Assembly (NCBI RefSeq): GCF_024519315.1
Contig: NZ_JANIIC010000001.1
Span: 1-64,000 of the forward strand
Length of the DNA stretch: 64,000 bases
Origin: Streptomyces malaysiensis subsp. samsunensis
GTDB taxonomy: Bacteria > Actinomycetota > Actinomycetes > Streptomycetales > Streptomycetaceae
Reading direction: 5' to 3'
Shown here: positions 8,637 through 16,529 of the stretch, in pieces
Numbering within the stretch: position 1 is the stretch's first letter
Layout: the number at the start of each line of letters is the position of its first letter
Made by a program: the position numbers and the translations under genes
Notes under the pieces: generated by a model
The model's input: the letters and a program-made list of their open reading frames with translations, nothing else
What the model was told of the DNA's origin: nothing
Database searches by the model: none

Positions 8637-8798
8637 TTACTGACGGCCGCAGCCGTCGCCGCCACCGCAGCCGCCGCCCGAGGGGGGCGACGGTGCGTCG
8701 GTGTCGGGCATGGTGTCGCCGTCGTCCGGGTCCTGCCGTAAGACGGTCTTGTGTCCTGCCAACCGCATCGAGATGATTCCGTTCTGTGCTGTCGGCAC
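8637..8798 (-). CDS. 53-residue peptide with a Gly/Cys-rich tail
   Basis: GTG 8798 is preceded by AGGAG at ideal spacing (AGGAGAGCCCCCGTG), giving a peptide that begins VPTAQNGIISMRLAGHKTVL, has an acidic middle (QDPDDGDTMPDTDA) and ends PPSGGGCGGGDGCGRQ. The layout of conserved leader plus compositionally distinct Cys/Gly tail resembles a ribosomally made peptide precursor, but no recognised maturase is next to it, so this is inference. Codon 20 is TTA (8739-8741), implying bldA control. It lies between two small genes on the same strand and upstream, in frame, of the doubtful gene at 8151-8567. Confidence 0.6.
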   Translation of the reverse strand: MPTAQNGIISMRLAGHKTVLRQDPDDGDTMPDTDAPSPPSGGGCGGGDGCGRQ

Positions 8799-8910
8799 GG
8801 GGGCTCTCCTCGCGCCGTCGTGCACCTGCACCCGTTCCGGCTGGGCTCGACCTGCCAGGGCTCCGGTCCAGTCGGTACGGGGGTTCAAGGGGTGGCGGGA
8901 CGCGTGCCGC

Positions 8911-9216
8911 CTACGCCGAGGCGGCGTTCTTCGTCTGCTCCTCCATCGCGGCCCGCATCAGGACGTCCGCGAGCCGGTTCGCGCTGTCGAGGGGGATGCG
9001 GCCGAGGGCCACCAGCGGATAGCCGGACACCGTGAGTTCGCCCCGCAGGGTCGGCCAGTACAGCTCCCCGCCCTCGACGCCGTGCGGGATGTCCGGGGTG
9101 AAGCCGAGCCGCGCCAATGCCTGGCGCAGCAATTCGGCCACGGCTTGGGCCTCGGCCCTGGGCCTGGCGTGGTCATCGGCCCCCACTGCCTCGATGTCCT
9201 GCTCGCGGATTCTCAT
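8911..9216 (-). CDS. Hypothetical protein, 101 aa
   Basis: Begins MRIREQDIEA and contains GELYWPTLRGELTVSGYPLV and a helical C-terminus. No named family. A good ribosome site (GGGAGAGGTGA) precedes ATG 9216. It is the first gene of the leftward group and is divergent from the DUF6879 gene; the shared 200-bp upstream region contains three TGTTCTCGA repeats. Small proteins of this kind are commonly found beside XRE/DUF6879 regulator pairs in Streptomyces. Confidence 0.75.
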   Translation of the reverse strand: MRIREQDIEAVGADDHARPRAEAQAVAELLRQALARLGFTPDIPHGVEGGELYWPTLRGELTVSGYPLVALGRIPLDSANRLADVLMRAAMEEQTKNAASA

Positions 9217-9285
9217 CGGTCACCTCTCCCGCCGTTTCTGCGTGAACGGGACATTAGGGAGAAGGGGCTGCGGAGTGCGATGCGA

Positions 9286-9325
9286 TGTTCTCGAATGTTC
9301 TCGACTCTGGGCGAGATGTTCTCGA
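9286..9325. promoter_or_regulatory. Three TGTTCTCGA direct repeats in a divergent promoter region
   Basis: TGTTCTCGA occurs at 9286-9294, 9296-9304 and 9317-9325; the offsets of 10 and 21 bp place all three on about the same face of the helix. They lie between the leftward gene starting at 9216 and the rightward gene starting at 9417, in a lower-GC stretch. A binding site for the XRE regulator encoded at 10185 is the natural guess. Confidence 0.55.
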
Positions 9326-9416
9326 TTGATCTCACGCAGGGTCAGCGAATCAGTACCGAGCGCACCCATGGATGCGACATGCTCGGGGTGTCAGATCAAC
9401 AAGAAGGGACGTGATC

Positions 9417-10163
9417 ATGGCGCGTCGACTGCGTTTCAACGGCACGGGTTCTGGCGTCACGGGCTGCCCCGCCGTGCACGAGGACTTGGACAGCGGAGAG
9501 ATCGTCATCCACGGAACACCGCTCTCCGACCCCGAGGACCTTGCCCAGCTCCAACACCTTGGCGAGGGCGAGACGCCCATCGTGGTGCCGCGCGAACTGC
9601 TGGTCGCCTTCGGCCCCAAGGAGATCACTCGCACGCCGCACATCATCGACCTGGATGACTTCGGCAAGCTCTTCGAGAACTTCGAGCACACCGCCTGGCG
9701 GCTGGAGACCCGCCGACGGTTCGCGAGTGATGAAACGGCGCCCGACTACCAGGCGTTCGTCGAGACGGGCGAGGCTCCGCTGGACCTCTACCATCCGTTC
9801 TTCACCACGATCCGCGACCAAACTCACCAGGGCAAGCGGTGCGAGCGAGTGCGCATCGTCGACGACCCGCCCACGATCGGTCAGCGCTACCTCCTCTACA
9901 GCGCCAAGCGGAACTGCGACGTGGGAGAGGACATCCGCAACCTGTGGCGCGCCGATGCCGACCGGCTCCGGCTGCCCGCCGAGGACTTCTGGGTCTTCGA
10001 CTCCCGGCTCGTCGCCCTCCTCAACTTCGATGACGACGACAACCTGCTCAACGTCGAGCTGATCACCGAGCCGGTGGCGGTCAATCGCTATCTCCAAGTC
10101 CGGGACGCGGCATGGCACTACGCCGTGCGGTACGACACGTTCGCAGCGGGACTGACCACGTAG
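9417..10163 (+). CDS. DUF6879 domain protein
   Basis: A 248-residue protein. The N-terminal 80 residues are a separate small domain (GSGVTGCPAVHED..VVPRELLVAFGPKE). The C-terminal 170 residues match the DUF6879 pattern, with FEHTAWRLETRRRFASDE near its start and RYLQVRDAAWHYAVRYD at the end. DUF6879 proteins are typically encoded immediately before an XRE/DUF5753 regulator, as here. AAGAAGGGA precedes ATG 9417, which is preferred over the in-frame upstream ATG at 9372. The biochemical role is unknown. Confidence 0.85.
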   Translation: MARRLRFNGTGSGVTGCPAVHEDLDSGEIVIHGTPLSDPEDLAQLQHLGEGETPIVVPRELLVAFGPKEITRTPHIIDLDDFGKLFENFEHTAWRLETRRRFASDETAPDYQAFVETGEAPLDLYHPFFTTIRDQTHQGKRCERVRIVDDPPTIGQRYLLYSAKRNCDVGEDIRNLWRADADRLRLPAEDFWVFDSRLVALLNFDDDDNLLNVELITEPVAVNRYLQVRDAAWHYAVRYDTFAAGLTT

Positions 10164-10184
10164 GTGGCAAGTACGGTGTGACCG

Positions 10185-11033
10185 GTGAGCACTGACTTTC
10201 AACAGGCACGGGTGGCCCTAGGAGCGCGGCTTCGGGAGCTGCGTGCGTCGTGTCCCGGAGGCCGACTCACCGGTACACAACTCGCCGAGCGGCTGGGATG
10301 GCCGCACTCCAAGATCTACAAGCTGGAAAACGGGCGCCAGACAACGACAGCCGAGGACCTGCGCGCCTGGGCCACGGCAACCGACCAGCCGGAAGCGGCC
10401 GGGGAACTACTGTCCCGGCTGTCCGGCCTTGAATCCCAGATCCGGTCGTGGCGCCGCCAACTGGCCGCCGGGCACAAGCCCGTCCAGGACACGATCAACG
10501 CCGAGCACCAGCGCTCGGCCATACTGCGCGGCTGGGAAAACTGTCTCGTGGTGGGCATGCTTCAGACGCCCGACTACGCACGAGCCGTCTTCACCCAGAA
10601 CGCAGACCTGCACAAGTCTCCACGAGACACCGAGGCTGCGGTACGCGGTCGACTACGGCGCCAGGAAGGGCTGTACGACTCGCGCAAGCGGTACCACATG
10701 ATCATGTGGGAAGGAGCGCTCCGTGCTCGCGTCTGTCCGCCGTCGGTGCTCGCAGCTCAGCTCGACCGGCTCACGAGCGTCATCGGCCTGGACACGGTCG
10801 AGCTGGGGATCGTCCCGTTCACCGCGCCCTTGAAGATCCAGCCCGCCAACGGATTCTGGATCCACGACGAGCGGCTGGTGCTGGTCGAGGACTGGCACGC
10901 GGAACTTTGGATCAACGACGCCAACAGCATCGCCCTCTATCTGCGCGCCTGGAACACTCTCCGCGAATCCGCCGTCTTCGGCGCCGACGCCCAGCGTTTG
11001 ATCAACGAGGCCCGGCGGGCGCTGAGCTCTTGA
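10185..11033 (+). CDS. XRE-family regulator with DUF5753 domain
   Basis: 282 residues. The N-terminal helix-turn-helix (about 10-65) reads GARLRELR..LTGTQLAERLGWPHSKIYKLENGRQ, and the rest is a DUF5753 domain with the typical GMLQTPDYARAVF, a central YHMIMWEGALRARV and GFWIHDERLVLVEDWHAELW. Such proteins are abundant in Streptomyces and usually control a neighbouring small-protein gene. The start is GTG 10185, 21 bp after the DUF6879 stop, with only a weak ribosome site, which suggests coupling. Confidence 0.92.
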   Translation: MSTDFQQARVALGARLRELRASCPGGRLTGTQLAERLGWPHSKIYKLENGRQTTTAEDLRAWATATDQPEAAGELLSRLSGLESQIRSWRRQLAAGHKPVQDTINAEHQRSAILRGWENCLVVGMLQTPDYARAVFTQNADLHKSPRDTEAAVRGRLRRQEGLYDSRKRYHMIMWEGALRARVCPPSVLAAQLDRLTSVIGLDTVELGIVPFTAPLKIQPANGFWIHDERLVLVEDWHAELWINDANSIALYLRAWNTLRESAVFGADAQRLINEARRALSS

Positions 11034-11083
11034 CCGCCACGGCGTCGGGGCATCGGGTAATGTGGCTGTCACCCGTACGCACC

Positions 11084-11149
11084 AAGGAGGTGAGACCCAT
11101 CAAGGCCAGTTCAGGCTGGGTGCTCTCGCCGCAGGGATACACGGGATAG
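11084..11149 (+). CDS. Candidate 16-residue peptide with ATC start
   Basis: A near-perfect Shine-Dalgarno (AAGGAGGTGA, 11084-11093) is followed, eight bases after its AAGGAGG core, by ATC and a short frame reading IKASSGWVLSPQGYTG then TAG at 11147-11149. A GTG at 11090 is in frame but overlaps the ribosome site. ATC is a rare start codon, so this may instead be a decoy or leader element for the methyltransferase gene 48 bp downstream. It is included because the ribosome site is far better than those of its neighbours. Confidence 0.35.
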   Translation, partial: KEVRPIKASSGWVLSPQGYTG

Positions 11150-11197
11150 CTGACTGCCGGGGCGCCCTCAGGGGTTCCGAAAGGCTTCCAGGCTTCC

Positions 11198-12001
11198 ATG
11201 TCGGCTTCAGCTTCACTCATCACCTTCCCCGCCGTCGTCGCCAGACTCCGCACCGCCGGGTGTGTGTTCGCCGAGGACGAGGCGCGGCTCATCCTCGCCA
11301 CGGCCCGTACCCCGGCGGGTCTCCGCGCCATGGTGGACCGGCGCGCCGCCGGGCTTCCGCTGGAGCACGTACTCGGCTGGGCTGACTTCCGGGGCCTGCG
11401 GATATCCGTGGACGCCGGGGTCTTCGTGCCACGGCGGCGCACCGAGTTCCTGGTCGATCAGGCCGAGGCGCTGGCCCGGCCCGGGGCCGTCGTGGTCGAT
11501 CTGTGCTGCGGCTCGGGCGCACTGGGCGCCGCGCTGGCCTCGGCCCTGGCCGAGGTGGAACTGTACGCGGCCGATATCGACCCCGCCGCGGCGCGCTGCG
11601 CCCGCCGCAACGTCGAGGCAGTGGGCGGCACGGTGTACGAGGGCGATCTCTACGAGCCGCTGCCCGCCGCGCTGCGCGGCCGGGTCGATGTCCTGCTGGC
11701 CAACGTCCCGTATGTACCGACCGAGGAGGTCGGGCTGCTGCCGCCGGAGGCCCGGGTGCATGAGGCGCGGGTGGCGCTGGACGGCGGCGCGGACGGACTC
11801 GACGTCCTGCGCCGGGTGACCGCCGGGGCGGGCGGGTGGCTGGCCCCGGGCGGCTCGCTGCTGTTCGAGACGAGCGGCCGGCAGGCGCCCTCGGCCATGG
11901 CCATCGTGGCCGACGGCAGGCTGGTGCCGCGGCTGGCCGAATGCGACGAGCTGGACGCCACGGTCATCATCGGCACCAGGCCATCGACCTCCAGTTCGTG
12001 A
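11198..12001 (+). CDS. Putative protein-(glutamine-N5) methyltransferase, HemK/PrmC-related
   Basis: A 267-residue class I SAM-dependent methyltransferase. The N-terminal helical part has PLEHVLGWADFRG and FVPRRRTE, as in PrmC. The SAM motif is VVVDLCCGSGALGAAL (98-113), with acidic motif II in YAADIDP. The catalytic NPPY of PrmC is replaced by NVPY (169-172), typical, as far as I recall, of the PrmC-related subfamily rather than true release-factor methyltransferase. The substrate is therefore uncertain. ATG 11198 lacks a strong ribosome site. Confidence 0.85.
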   Translation: MSASASLITFPAVVARLRTAGCVFAEDEARLILATARTPAGLRAMVDRRAAGLPLEHVLGWADFRGLRISVDAGVFVPRRRTEFLVDQAEALARPGAVVVDLCCGSGALGAALASALAEVELYAADIDPAAARCARRNVEAVGGTVYEGDLYEPLPAALRGRVDVLLANVPYVPTEEVGLLPPEARVHEARVALDGGADGLDVLRRVTAGAGGWLAPGGSLLFETSGRQAPSAMAIVADGRLVPRLAECDELDATVIIGTRPSTSSS

Positions 12002-12017
12002 CGCCTGCGGCGGGCTG

Positions 12018-12149
12018 CTCCCCTCCCCGCCCCTTCCCATAACCGGGGGCTCCGCCCCCGGACCCCGGCCCCCCCGGGGGGGTTGGGGGCGGAGCCCCCG
12101 TCCGGGGTCCGGGGCGGAGCCCCAGTTTCGGGAAGGGGCGGGGAGGGGG
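12018..12149. repeat. GC-rich inverted repeat between convergent genes, copy B
   Basis: Arms CTCCCCTCCCCGCCCCTTCCC (12018-12038; the first 20 bases suffice to identify it) and 12130-12149 are inverted, with a nested GGGGGCTCCGCCCCC/GGGGGCGGAGCCCCC pair inside, so the whole segment can form a long cruciform. It occupies the space between the methyltransferase stop and the convergent MarR gene stop and would serve as a bidirectional terminator. Confidence 0.8.
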
Positions 12150-12162
12150 AAGACCCGCGCGC

Positions 12163-12603
12163 CTACGCGCGCAACTCCTCCGCCGCGTCCGTGACCCGTG
12201 CGATCAGCCGCAGCAGCGTCTCGCGCTCCGCCTCGTCCAGGGGGGCCATGAAGACCCGGTTCATCCGGGCCGTCCGCGTGACCAGCTTGCGGTGGACTCG
12301 GGCGCCCTCGTCCGTCAGCCGCAGGACGTTGCGGCGGCCGTCGTTCGGGTCCCGCACCCGCTCCAGCAGACCGCGCCGGGCCAGCCGGGCGACCAGGTCG
12401 GCGATGGTGGAGCGGTCGAGGTGGACATGTTCGCTCAGCGTCCGCTGGTCGATCTCCGGCTTCTCCATCAGCGCGTTGACCACCGCGAACTGCGGCGAGG
12501 TGGTCTCCTCGGAGACCATCGCGCCCCACAGCAGGGAGTGCGCCTGCTGGAAGCGGCGGGCCAGATGCCCGGGGTGCGTGTTCAGATCCACCGCGCCGCC
12601 CAT
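12163..12603 (-). CDS. pcaV: MarR-family repressor of protocatechuate catabolism (PcaV-like)
   Basis: A 146-residue winged-helix MarR protein with the DNA-reading region STIADLVARLARRGLLERV followed by the wing DPNDGRRNVLRLT. It is divergent from pcaIJFHGBL, the same arrangement as pcaV in Streptomyces coelicolor, whose product represses the pca genes and releases DNA on binding protocatechuate. Arginine-rich segments suitable for ligand binding are present (RRFQQAH). Operator-like sequences at 12671-12691 and 12804-12826 flank the divergent promoters and would allow both autoregulation and operon control. The name rests on context plus family, not on a database match. Confidence 0.85.
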   Translation of the reverse strand: MGGAVDLNTHPGHLARRFQQAHSLLWGAMVSEETTSPQFAVVNALMEKPEIDQRTLSEHVHLDRSTIADLVARLARRGLLERVRDPNDGRRNVLRLTDEGARVHRKLVTRTARMNRVFMAPLDEAERETLLRLIARVTDAAEELRA

Positions 12604-12670
12604 GTCGTGCCTCCCGGCTCCCCGCTACTCACTGCTCGCCGCTCGCCGCTTACCGCTCGCTCGATGAGCT

Positions 12671-12691
12671 CATTAGTCCGTGTACTGAGCG
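12671..12691. promoter_or_regulatory. Operator-like site, pcaV-proximal
   Basis: CATTAGTCCGTGTACTGAGC shares the core TTAGT-N6-ACTGAGC with a second site at 12804-12826. It lies about 70 bp upstream of the pcaV start, where it would block transcription of the regulator gene. Confidence 0.55.
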
Positions 12692-12803
12692 ATTCTGCCC
12701 TGTGGAAGACCCCATGTCGAGAGGCCGACATTCACCCTAGACTCCCTTGACGAGCACACCAGCCAATGGCAACGTGCGAAATCGACACCACATTGGTCAG
12801 CAG

Positions 12804-12826
12804 CATTAGTCAGCACACTGAGCATC
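12804..12826. promoter_or_regulatory. Operator-like site, pcaI-proximal
   Basis: CATTAGTCAGCACACTGAGC repeats the TTAGT-N6-ACTGAGC core of the site at 12671. A further half-site, CATTGGTCAG, precedes it at 12791. It ends 17 bp before the pcaI start codon, so a bound repressor would cover the transcription or translation start region. Confidence 0.6.
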
Positions 12827-12843
12827 CCGATCGCGGAGTGACG

Positions 12844-13668
12844 ATGGCCGACATCCGAAGCCTCCAGGACGCCGTGGCGGACCTCGTCCACAACGGGGAC
12901 ACCGTCGCGATGGAGGGATTCACCCACCTGATCCCGTACGCCGCCGCGCACGAGGTCATCCGCCAGGGCATCACCGACCTGACCCTCGTCCGGATGACTC
13001 CGGACGTCATCTACGACCAGATCATCGGCGCCGGACTCGTCCGCAAGCTGGTGTTCTCCTGGGGTGGCAACCCCGGCGTCGGCTCGCTGCACCGCTTCCG
13101 TGACGCCGTCGAGAACGGCTGGCCGCGGCCGCTGGAGCTGGACGAGCATAGCCACGCGGGCATGGCGAACCGCTATGTGGCCGGTGCCTCCAAGCTGCCG
13201 TTCGCCGTGTTGCGCGGCTATCGCGGCAGCGACATCCCGACCCGTACGGACACCGTCTCCACCGTCACCTGCCCCTTCACCGGGGAGGAACTGGCCGCCG
13301 TCGCGGCCCTCAACCCCGATGTCACCGTCATCCACGCCCAGCAGGCCGACCGCGCCGGGAATGTGCAGATGTGGGGGCTGACCGGGGTGCAGAAGGAGGC
13401 GGCCCTCGCGGCGGACCGGGTGCTGGTGACCGTGGAGGAGATCGTCGAGGAGCTGACGCCACGGCCGGGCGGAGTCGTCCTGCCGACCTGGGTGATCGAC
13501 GCGGTGTGTGTGGTCCCCGACGGTGCCCGCCCCTCCTACGCCACCGGGTACTCGACCCGCGACAACACCTTCTACCAGGCATGGGATCCGATCGCCCGCG
13601 ACCGCGAGGCGTTCACCCGGTGGATCGACGAGTACGTGCGCAAGAGCGAGGGAGCACTCACCCGATGA
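12844..13668 (+). CDS. pcaI: 3-oxoadipate CoA-transferase subunit A
   Basis: A 274-residue family I CoA-transferase alpha subunit. With PcaJ it transfers CoA from succinyl-CoA to 3-oxoadipate in the cytoplasm. The fold is shown by GDTVAMEGFTHLIPYAAAHE at the N-terminus, FSWGGNPGVGSLHRF and CPFTGEELAAVAALNPDV. The start is ATG 12844, with CGGAG upstream; an in-frame ATG at 12766 is rejected because it would put both operator motifs inside the gene. The last codons overlap pcaJ in an ATGA junction, so the two subunits are translationally coupled. It is the first gene of the pca operon. Confidence 0.95.
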   Translation: MADIRSLQDAVADLVHNGDTVAMEGFTHLIPYAAAHEVIRQGITDLTLVRMTPDVIYDQIIGAGLVRKLVFSWGGNPGVGSLHRFRDAVENGWPRPLELDEHSHAGMANRYVAGASKLPFAVLRGYRGSDIPTRTDTVSTVTCPFTGEELAAVAALNPDVTVIHAQQADRAGNVQMWGLTGVQKEAALAADRVLVTVEEIVEELTPRPGGVVLPTWVIDAVCVVPDGARPSYATGYSTRDNTFYQAWDPIARDREAFTRWIDEYVRKSEGALTR

Positions 13669-14459
13669 CCGCGACCCCCGCAGGGACGACGGACTTCACA
13701 TCCGACGAGCTGATGGAGGTCAACGCCGCCCGCGCGCTCGCCGACGCCACCACCTGCTTCGTCGGCATCGGCCTCCCCAGCACCGCCGCCAACCTCGCCC
13801 GCGCCACCGTCAACCCCGGTCTCGTCCTCATCTACGAGTCGGGCACCATCGGCTCCAAGCCCACCCGGCTCCCCCTGTCCATCGGCGACGGCGAGCTCGC
13901 CGACACGGCCGACGCGGTGGTCCCGGTGCCGGAAATGTTCAACTACTGGCTCCAGGGCGGCCGGATCGACGTCGGCTTCCTCGGCGCCGCCCAGGTCGAC
14001 CGCTACGCCAACATCAACACCACCGTCGTGGACCGCGGCCCGGACAAGCCCGAGGGCCGCCTCCCCGGCGCGGGCGGCGCCCCCGAGATCGCCTCCAACT
14101 GCGGCAAGGTGCTGATGGTGCTGCGCCACGCCACCCGCAACTTCGTGGAGCGGCTGGACTTCGTGACCACCATGGGCCACGGTGGCGGCCCCGGCGACCG
14201 TAAGAAGCTCGGCATGCCGGGCGCGGGCCCCGTCGCCGTCATCACCGACCTGGGCGTTCTGCGCCCCGATCCGGCCACCGCCGAACTGGTGCTGACCGAA
14301 CTGCACCCGGGCGTCACCGTGGAGCGGGTGCGGGCCGCCACCGGCTGGGAGCTGACCGTCGCCGGCACCGTGGGCACCACCGAGCCGCCCACCCCCCATG
14401 AGCTGGCGGCGCTGCGCGCCCTCAAGGCCGCCGGGAAGCCCGGGAAGGAGACCCGATGA
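13665..14459 (+). CDS. pcaJ: 3-oxoadipate CoA-transferase subunit B
   Basis: A 264-residue beta subunit of the CoA-transferase. The catalytic glutamate is in LIYESGTIG near residue 65, the position that forms the glutamyl-CoA thioester in this family. GQGGRIDVGFLGAAQVD-type and GAGGAPEIASNCGKV segments are characteristic. It overlaps both pcaI and pcaF by four bases. The product 3-oxoadipyl-CoA is the substrate of the next gene's enzyme. Confidence 0.95.
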   Translation: MTATPAGTTDFTSDELMEVNAARALADATTCFVGIGLPSTAANLARATVNPGLVLIYESGTIGSKPTRLPLSIGDGELADTADAVVPVPEMFNYWLQGGRIDVGFLGAAQVDRYANINTTVVDRGPDKPEGRLPGAGGAPEIASNCGKVLMVLRHATRNFVERLDFVTTMGHGGGPGDRKKLGMPGAGPVAVITDLGVLRPDPATAELVLTELHPGVTVERVRAATGWELTVAGTVGTTEPPTPHELAALRALKAAGKPGKETR

Positions 14460-15658
14460 CCACCTCGCGTGACGTCTATATCGTCGACGCCGTCCGTACC
14501 CCCATCGGCAAGTACGGCGGCGGGCTGGCCGGGGTGCGCCCCGACGACCTGGCCGCCCATGTGGTGCGCGGGCTGCTCGCCCGCACCCCCGCCCTGGACC
14601 CGGCGCGCATCGACGACGTCTACTTCGGCAACGCCAACGGCGCGGGCGAGGAGAACCGCGATGTGGCCCGCATGGCCGTACTGCTGGCCGGGCTGCCCGT
14701 GACCGTGCCCGGCGCGACCGTCAACCGGCTCTGCGCCTCGGGTCTGGAGGCCGTGCTCCAGGCCGCCCGCGCGATCGCGGTCGGCGACGCGCATATCGCC
14801 CTGGCGGGCGGTGTGGAGTCGATGAGCCGCGCCCCCTGGGTGCTGCCCAAGCCCGAGCGCGCCTTCCCCGCCGGGCATCAGCAGCTGTACTCCACCACCC
14901 TGGGCTGGCGGATGACCAACCCGGACATGCCGCCCGAGTGGACCGTCGCCCTCGGTGAGGGCGCCGAACTGATCGCCGACAAGCACGGCATCAGCCGCGA
15001 GGCGCAGGACGCGTTCGCGCTCGGCAGCCATGAGAAGGCGGCGCGGGCGTGGAAGGACGGGGCGTACGACGCCGAGGTGCTGCCGTATCCGGACACCGAC
15101 CTCGTCCGCGACGAGAGCATCCGCGAGACCACATCGCCGGAGGCCCTGGCCAAGCTCAAGCCCGCCTTCCGCAAGCCCGGCGGCACCGTCACCGCGGGCA
15201 ACGCCTCGCCGCTCAACGACGGTGCGGCCGCGCTGCTGCTGGTGGACGAGGAGGGCCTGAAGGCCACCGGACGCGAACCGCTGGCCCGGATCGGCGCCTC
15301 GGCCGTCACCGGTATCGAGCCGCAGTACTTCGGGCTCGGCCCCGTCGAGGCCGTGACCCGCGCCCTCGCCAGGGCCGGCCGCTCCTTCGCCGATCTGGCC
15401 ACCCTCGAACTCAACGAGGCGTTCGCCGCACAGGTGCTGGGCTGTCTCGCCGAATGGTCCGCCCAGGACCCCGGCTTCGACGCCGCGATCGTCAACCCGC
15501 GCGGCGGCGCCATCGCCATCGGCCACCCGCTCGGCGCCTCGGGCGCCCGTCTGGCCGGGGCCGTCGCCCATCAGCTCGCCGCCCGGGGCTCGGGGACGGG
15601 CCTGGCCACGTTGTGCATCGGCGTCGGGCAGGGCCTGGCCCTCGTCCTGGAGAGGTAA
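14456..15658 (+). CDS. pcaF: 3-oxoadipyl-CoA thiolase
   Basis: A 400-residue type II thiolase that cleaves 3-oxoadipyl-CoA with CoA to succinyl-CoA and acetyl-CoA, the last step of the pathway. The acyl-accepting Cys93 is in NRLCASGLEAV, GGVESMSRAPW follows, the catalytic His is in GHPLGASGAR, and the second active-site Cys is in LCIGVGQG near the C-terminus. Length and motifs are complete. A 103-bp gap with no obvious promoter separates it from pcaH. Confidence 0.95.
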   Translation: MTTSRDVYIVDAVRTPIGKYGGGLAGVRPDDLAAHVVRGLLARTPALDPARIDDVYFGNANGAGEENRDVARMAVLLAGLPVTVPGATVNRLCASGLEAVLQAARAIAVGDAHIALAGGVESMSRAPWVLPKPERAFPAGHQQLYSTTLGWRMTNPDMPPEWTVALGEGAELIADKHGISREAQDAFALGSHEKAARAWKDGAYDAEVLPYPDTDLVRDESIRETTSPEALAKLKPAFRKPGGTVTAGNASPLNDGAAALLLVDEEGLKATGREPLARIGASAVTGIEPQYFGLGPVEAVTRALARAGRSFADLATLELNEAFAAQVLGCLAEWSAQDPGFDAAIVNPRGGAIAIGHPLGASGARLAGAVAHQLAARGSGTGLATLCIGVGQGLALVLER

Positions 15659-15761
15659 TCCCACAACAGCCCGGAACGATCCGCTACGGCCCGCAACGGT
15701 CTGGAATGAACCAGAACGGTCCCGGAAGGGCAAGGCTGGAAAGGTAAGGCTGACGGCAGAC

Positions 15762-16529
15762 ATGTCTCTCACCCAGTCCGACATCGACCACGAACTCACC
15801 CACATACGGGAGTCGTACGACAAGGCGCGCACCGAGGGCGCTCCCGCCGCCGACCATCCGTCGCGCGACTTCGCCCCGTACCGCAGCAGTGTGCTGCGCC
15901 ACCCCAAGCAGCCGCTGGTCGCGGTGCACGGCGACCCGGAGACGGTGGAGCTGCACACCCCCGTCTTCGGCCACACCGACATCACCGAGATCGACAACGA
16001 CCTCACCTCACAGCACCGGGGCGAACCGCTCGGCGAGCGCATCACCGTCTCCGGACGGCTCCTGGACAGCCGGGGCCGCCCGGTCCGGGGGCAGCTCATC
16101 GAGCTGTGGCAGGCCAACGCGTCGGGCCGCTACGCCCATCTGCGCGATCAGCACCCCGCGCCGCTCGACCCCAACTTCACCGGTGTGGGGCGGACGTTGA
16201 CCGGCGACGACGGTTCGTACCACTTCACCACCATCAAGCCGGGCGCCTATCCGTGGCGCAACCACGAGAACGCCTGGCGGCCCGCGCATATCCACTTCTC
16301 CGTCTTCGGCACGGCGTTCACCCAGCGGCTGATCACCCAGATGTACTTCCCCGGCGATCCGCTCTTCGCCTACGACCCGATCCTGCAATCGGTGACGGAA
16401 CCGGCGGCGCGGCAGCGGCTGGTCGCGGCGTACGACCACGAGCTGTCGCGGCCGGAGTGGTCGCTCGGCTACCGCTGGGACATCGTGCTGGACGGGCCGT
16501 CCGCCACCTGGATCGAGGAGGGCCGCTGA
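15762..16529 (+). CDS. pcaH: Protocatechuate 3,4-dioxygenase beta subunit
   Basis: A 255-residue iron-binding subunit of the intradiol dioxygenase that opens protocatechuate to 3-carboxy-cis,cis-muconate. The four non-haem Fe(III) ligands are visible as Tyr124 (SGRYAHL), Tyr163 (GAYPWRN), His176 and His178 (PAHIHF); their spacing of 39, 13 and 2 residues equals that of the Pseudomonas enzyme ligands. The stop codon overlaps the start of pcaG (TGATG), ensuring equimolar subunits. Confidence 0.96.
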   Translation: MSLTQSDIDHELTHIRESYDKARTEGAPAADHPSRDFAPYRSSVLRHPKQPLVAVHGDPETVELHTPVFGHTDITEIDNDLTSQHRGEPLGERITVSGRLLDSRGRPVRGQLIELWQANASGRYAHLRDQHPAPLDPNFTGVGRTLTGDDGSYHFTTIKPGAYPWRNHENAWRPAHIHFSVFGTAFTQRLITQMYFPGDPLFAYDPILQSVTEPAARQRLVAAYDHELSRPEWSLGYRWDIVLDGPSATWIEEGR

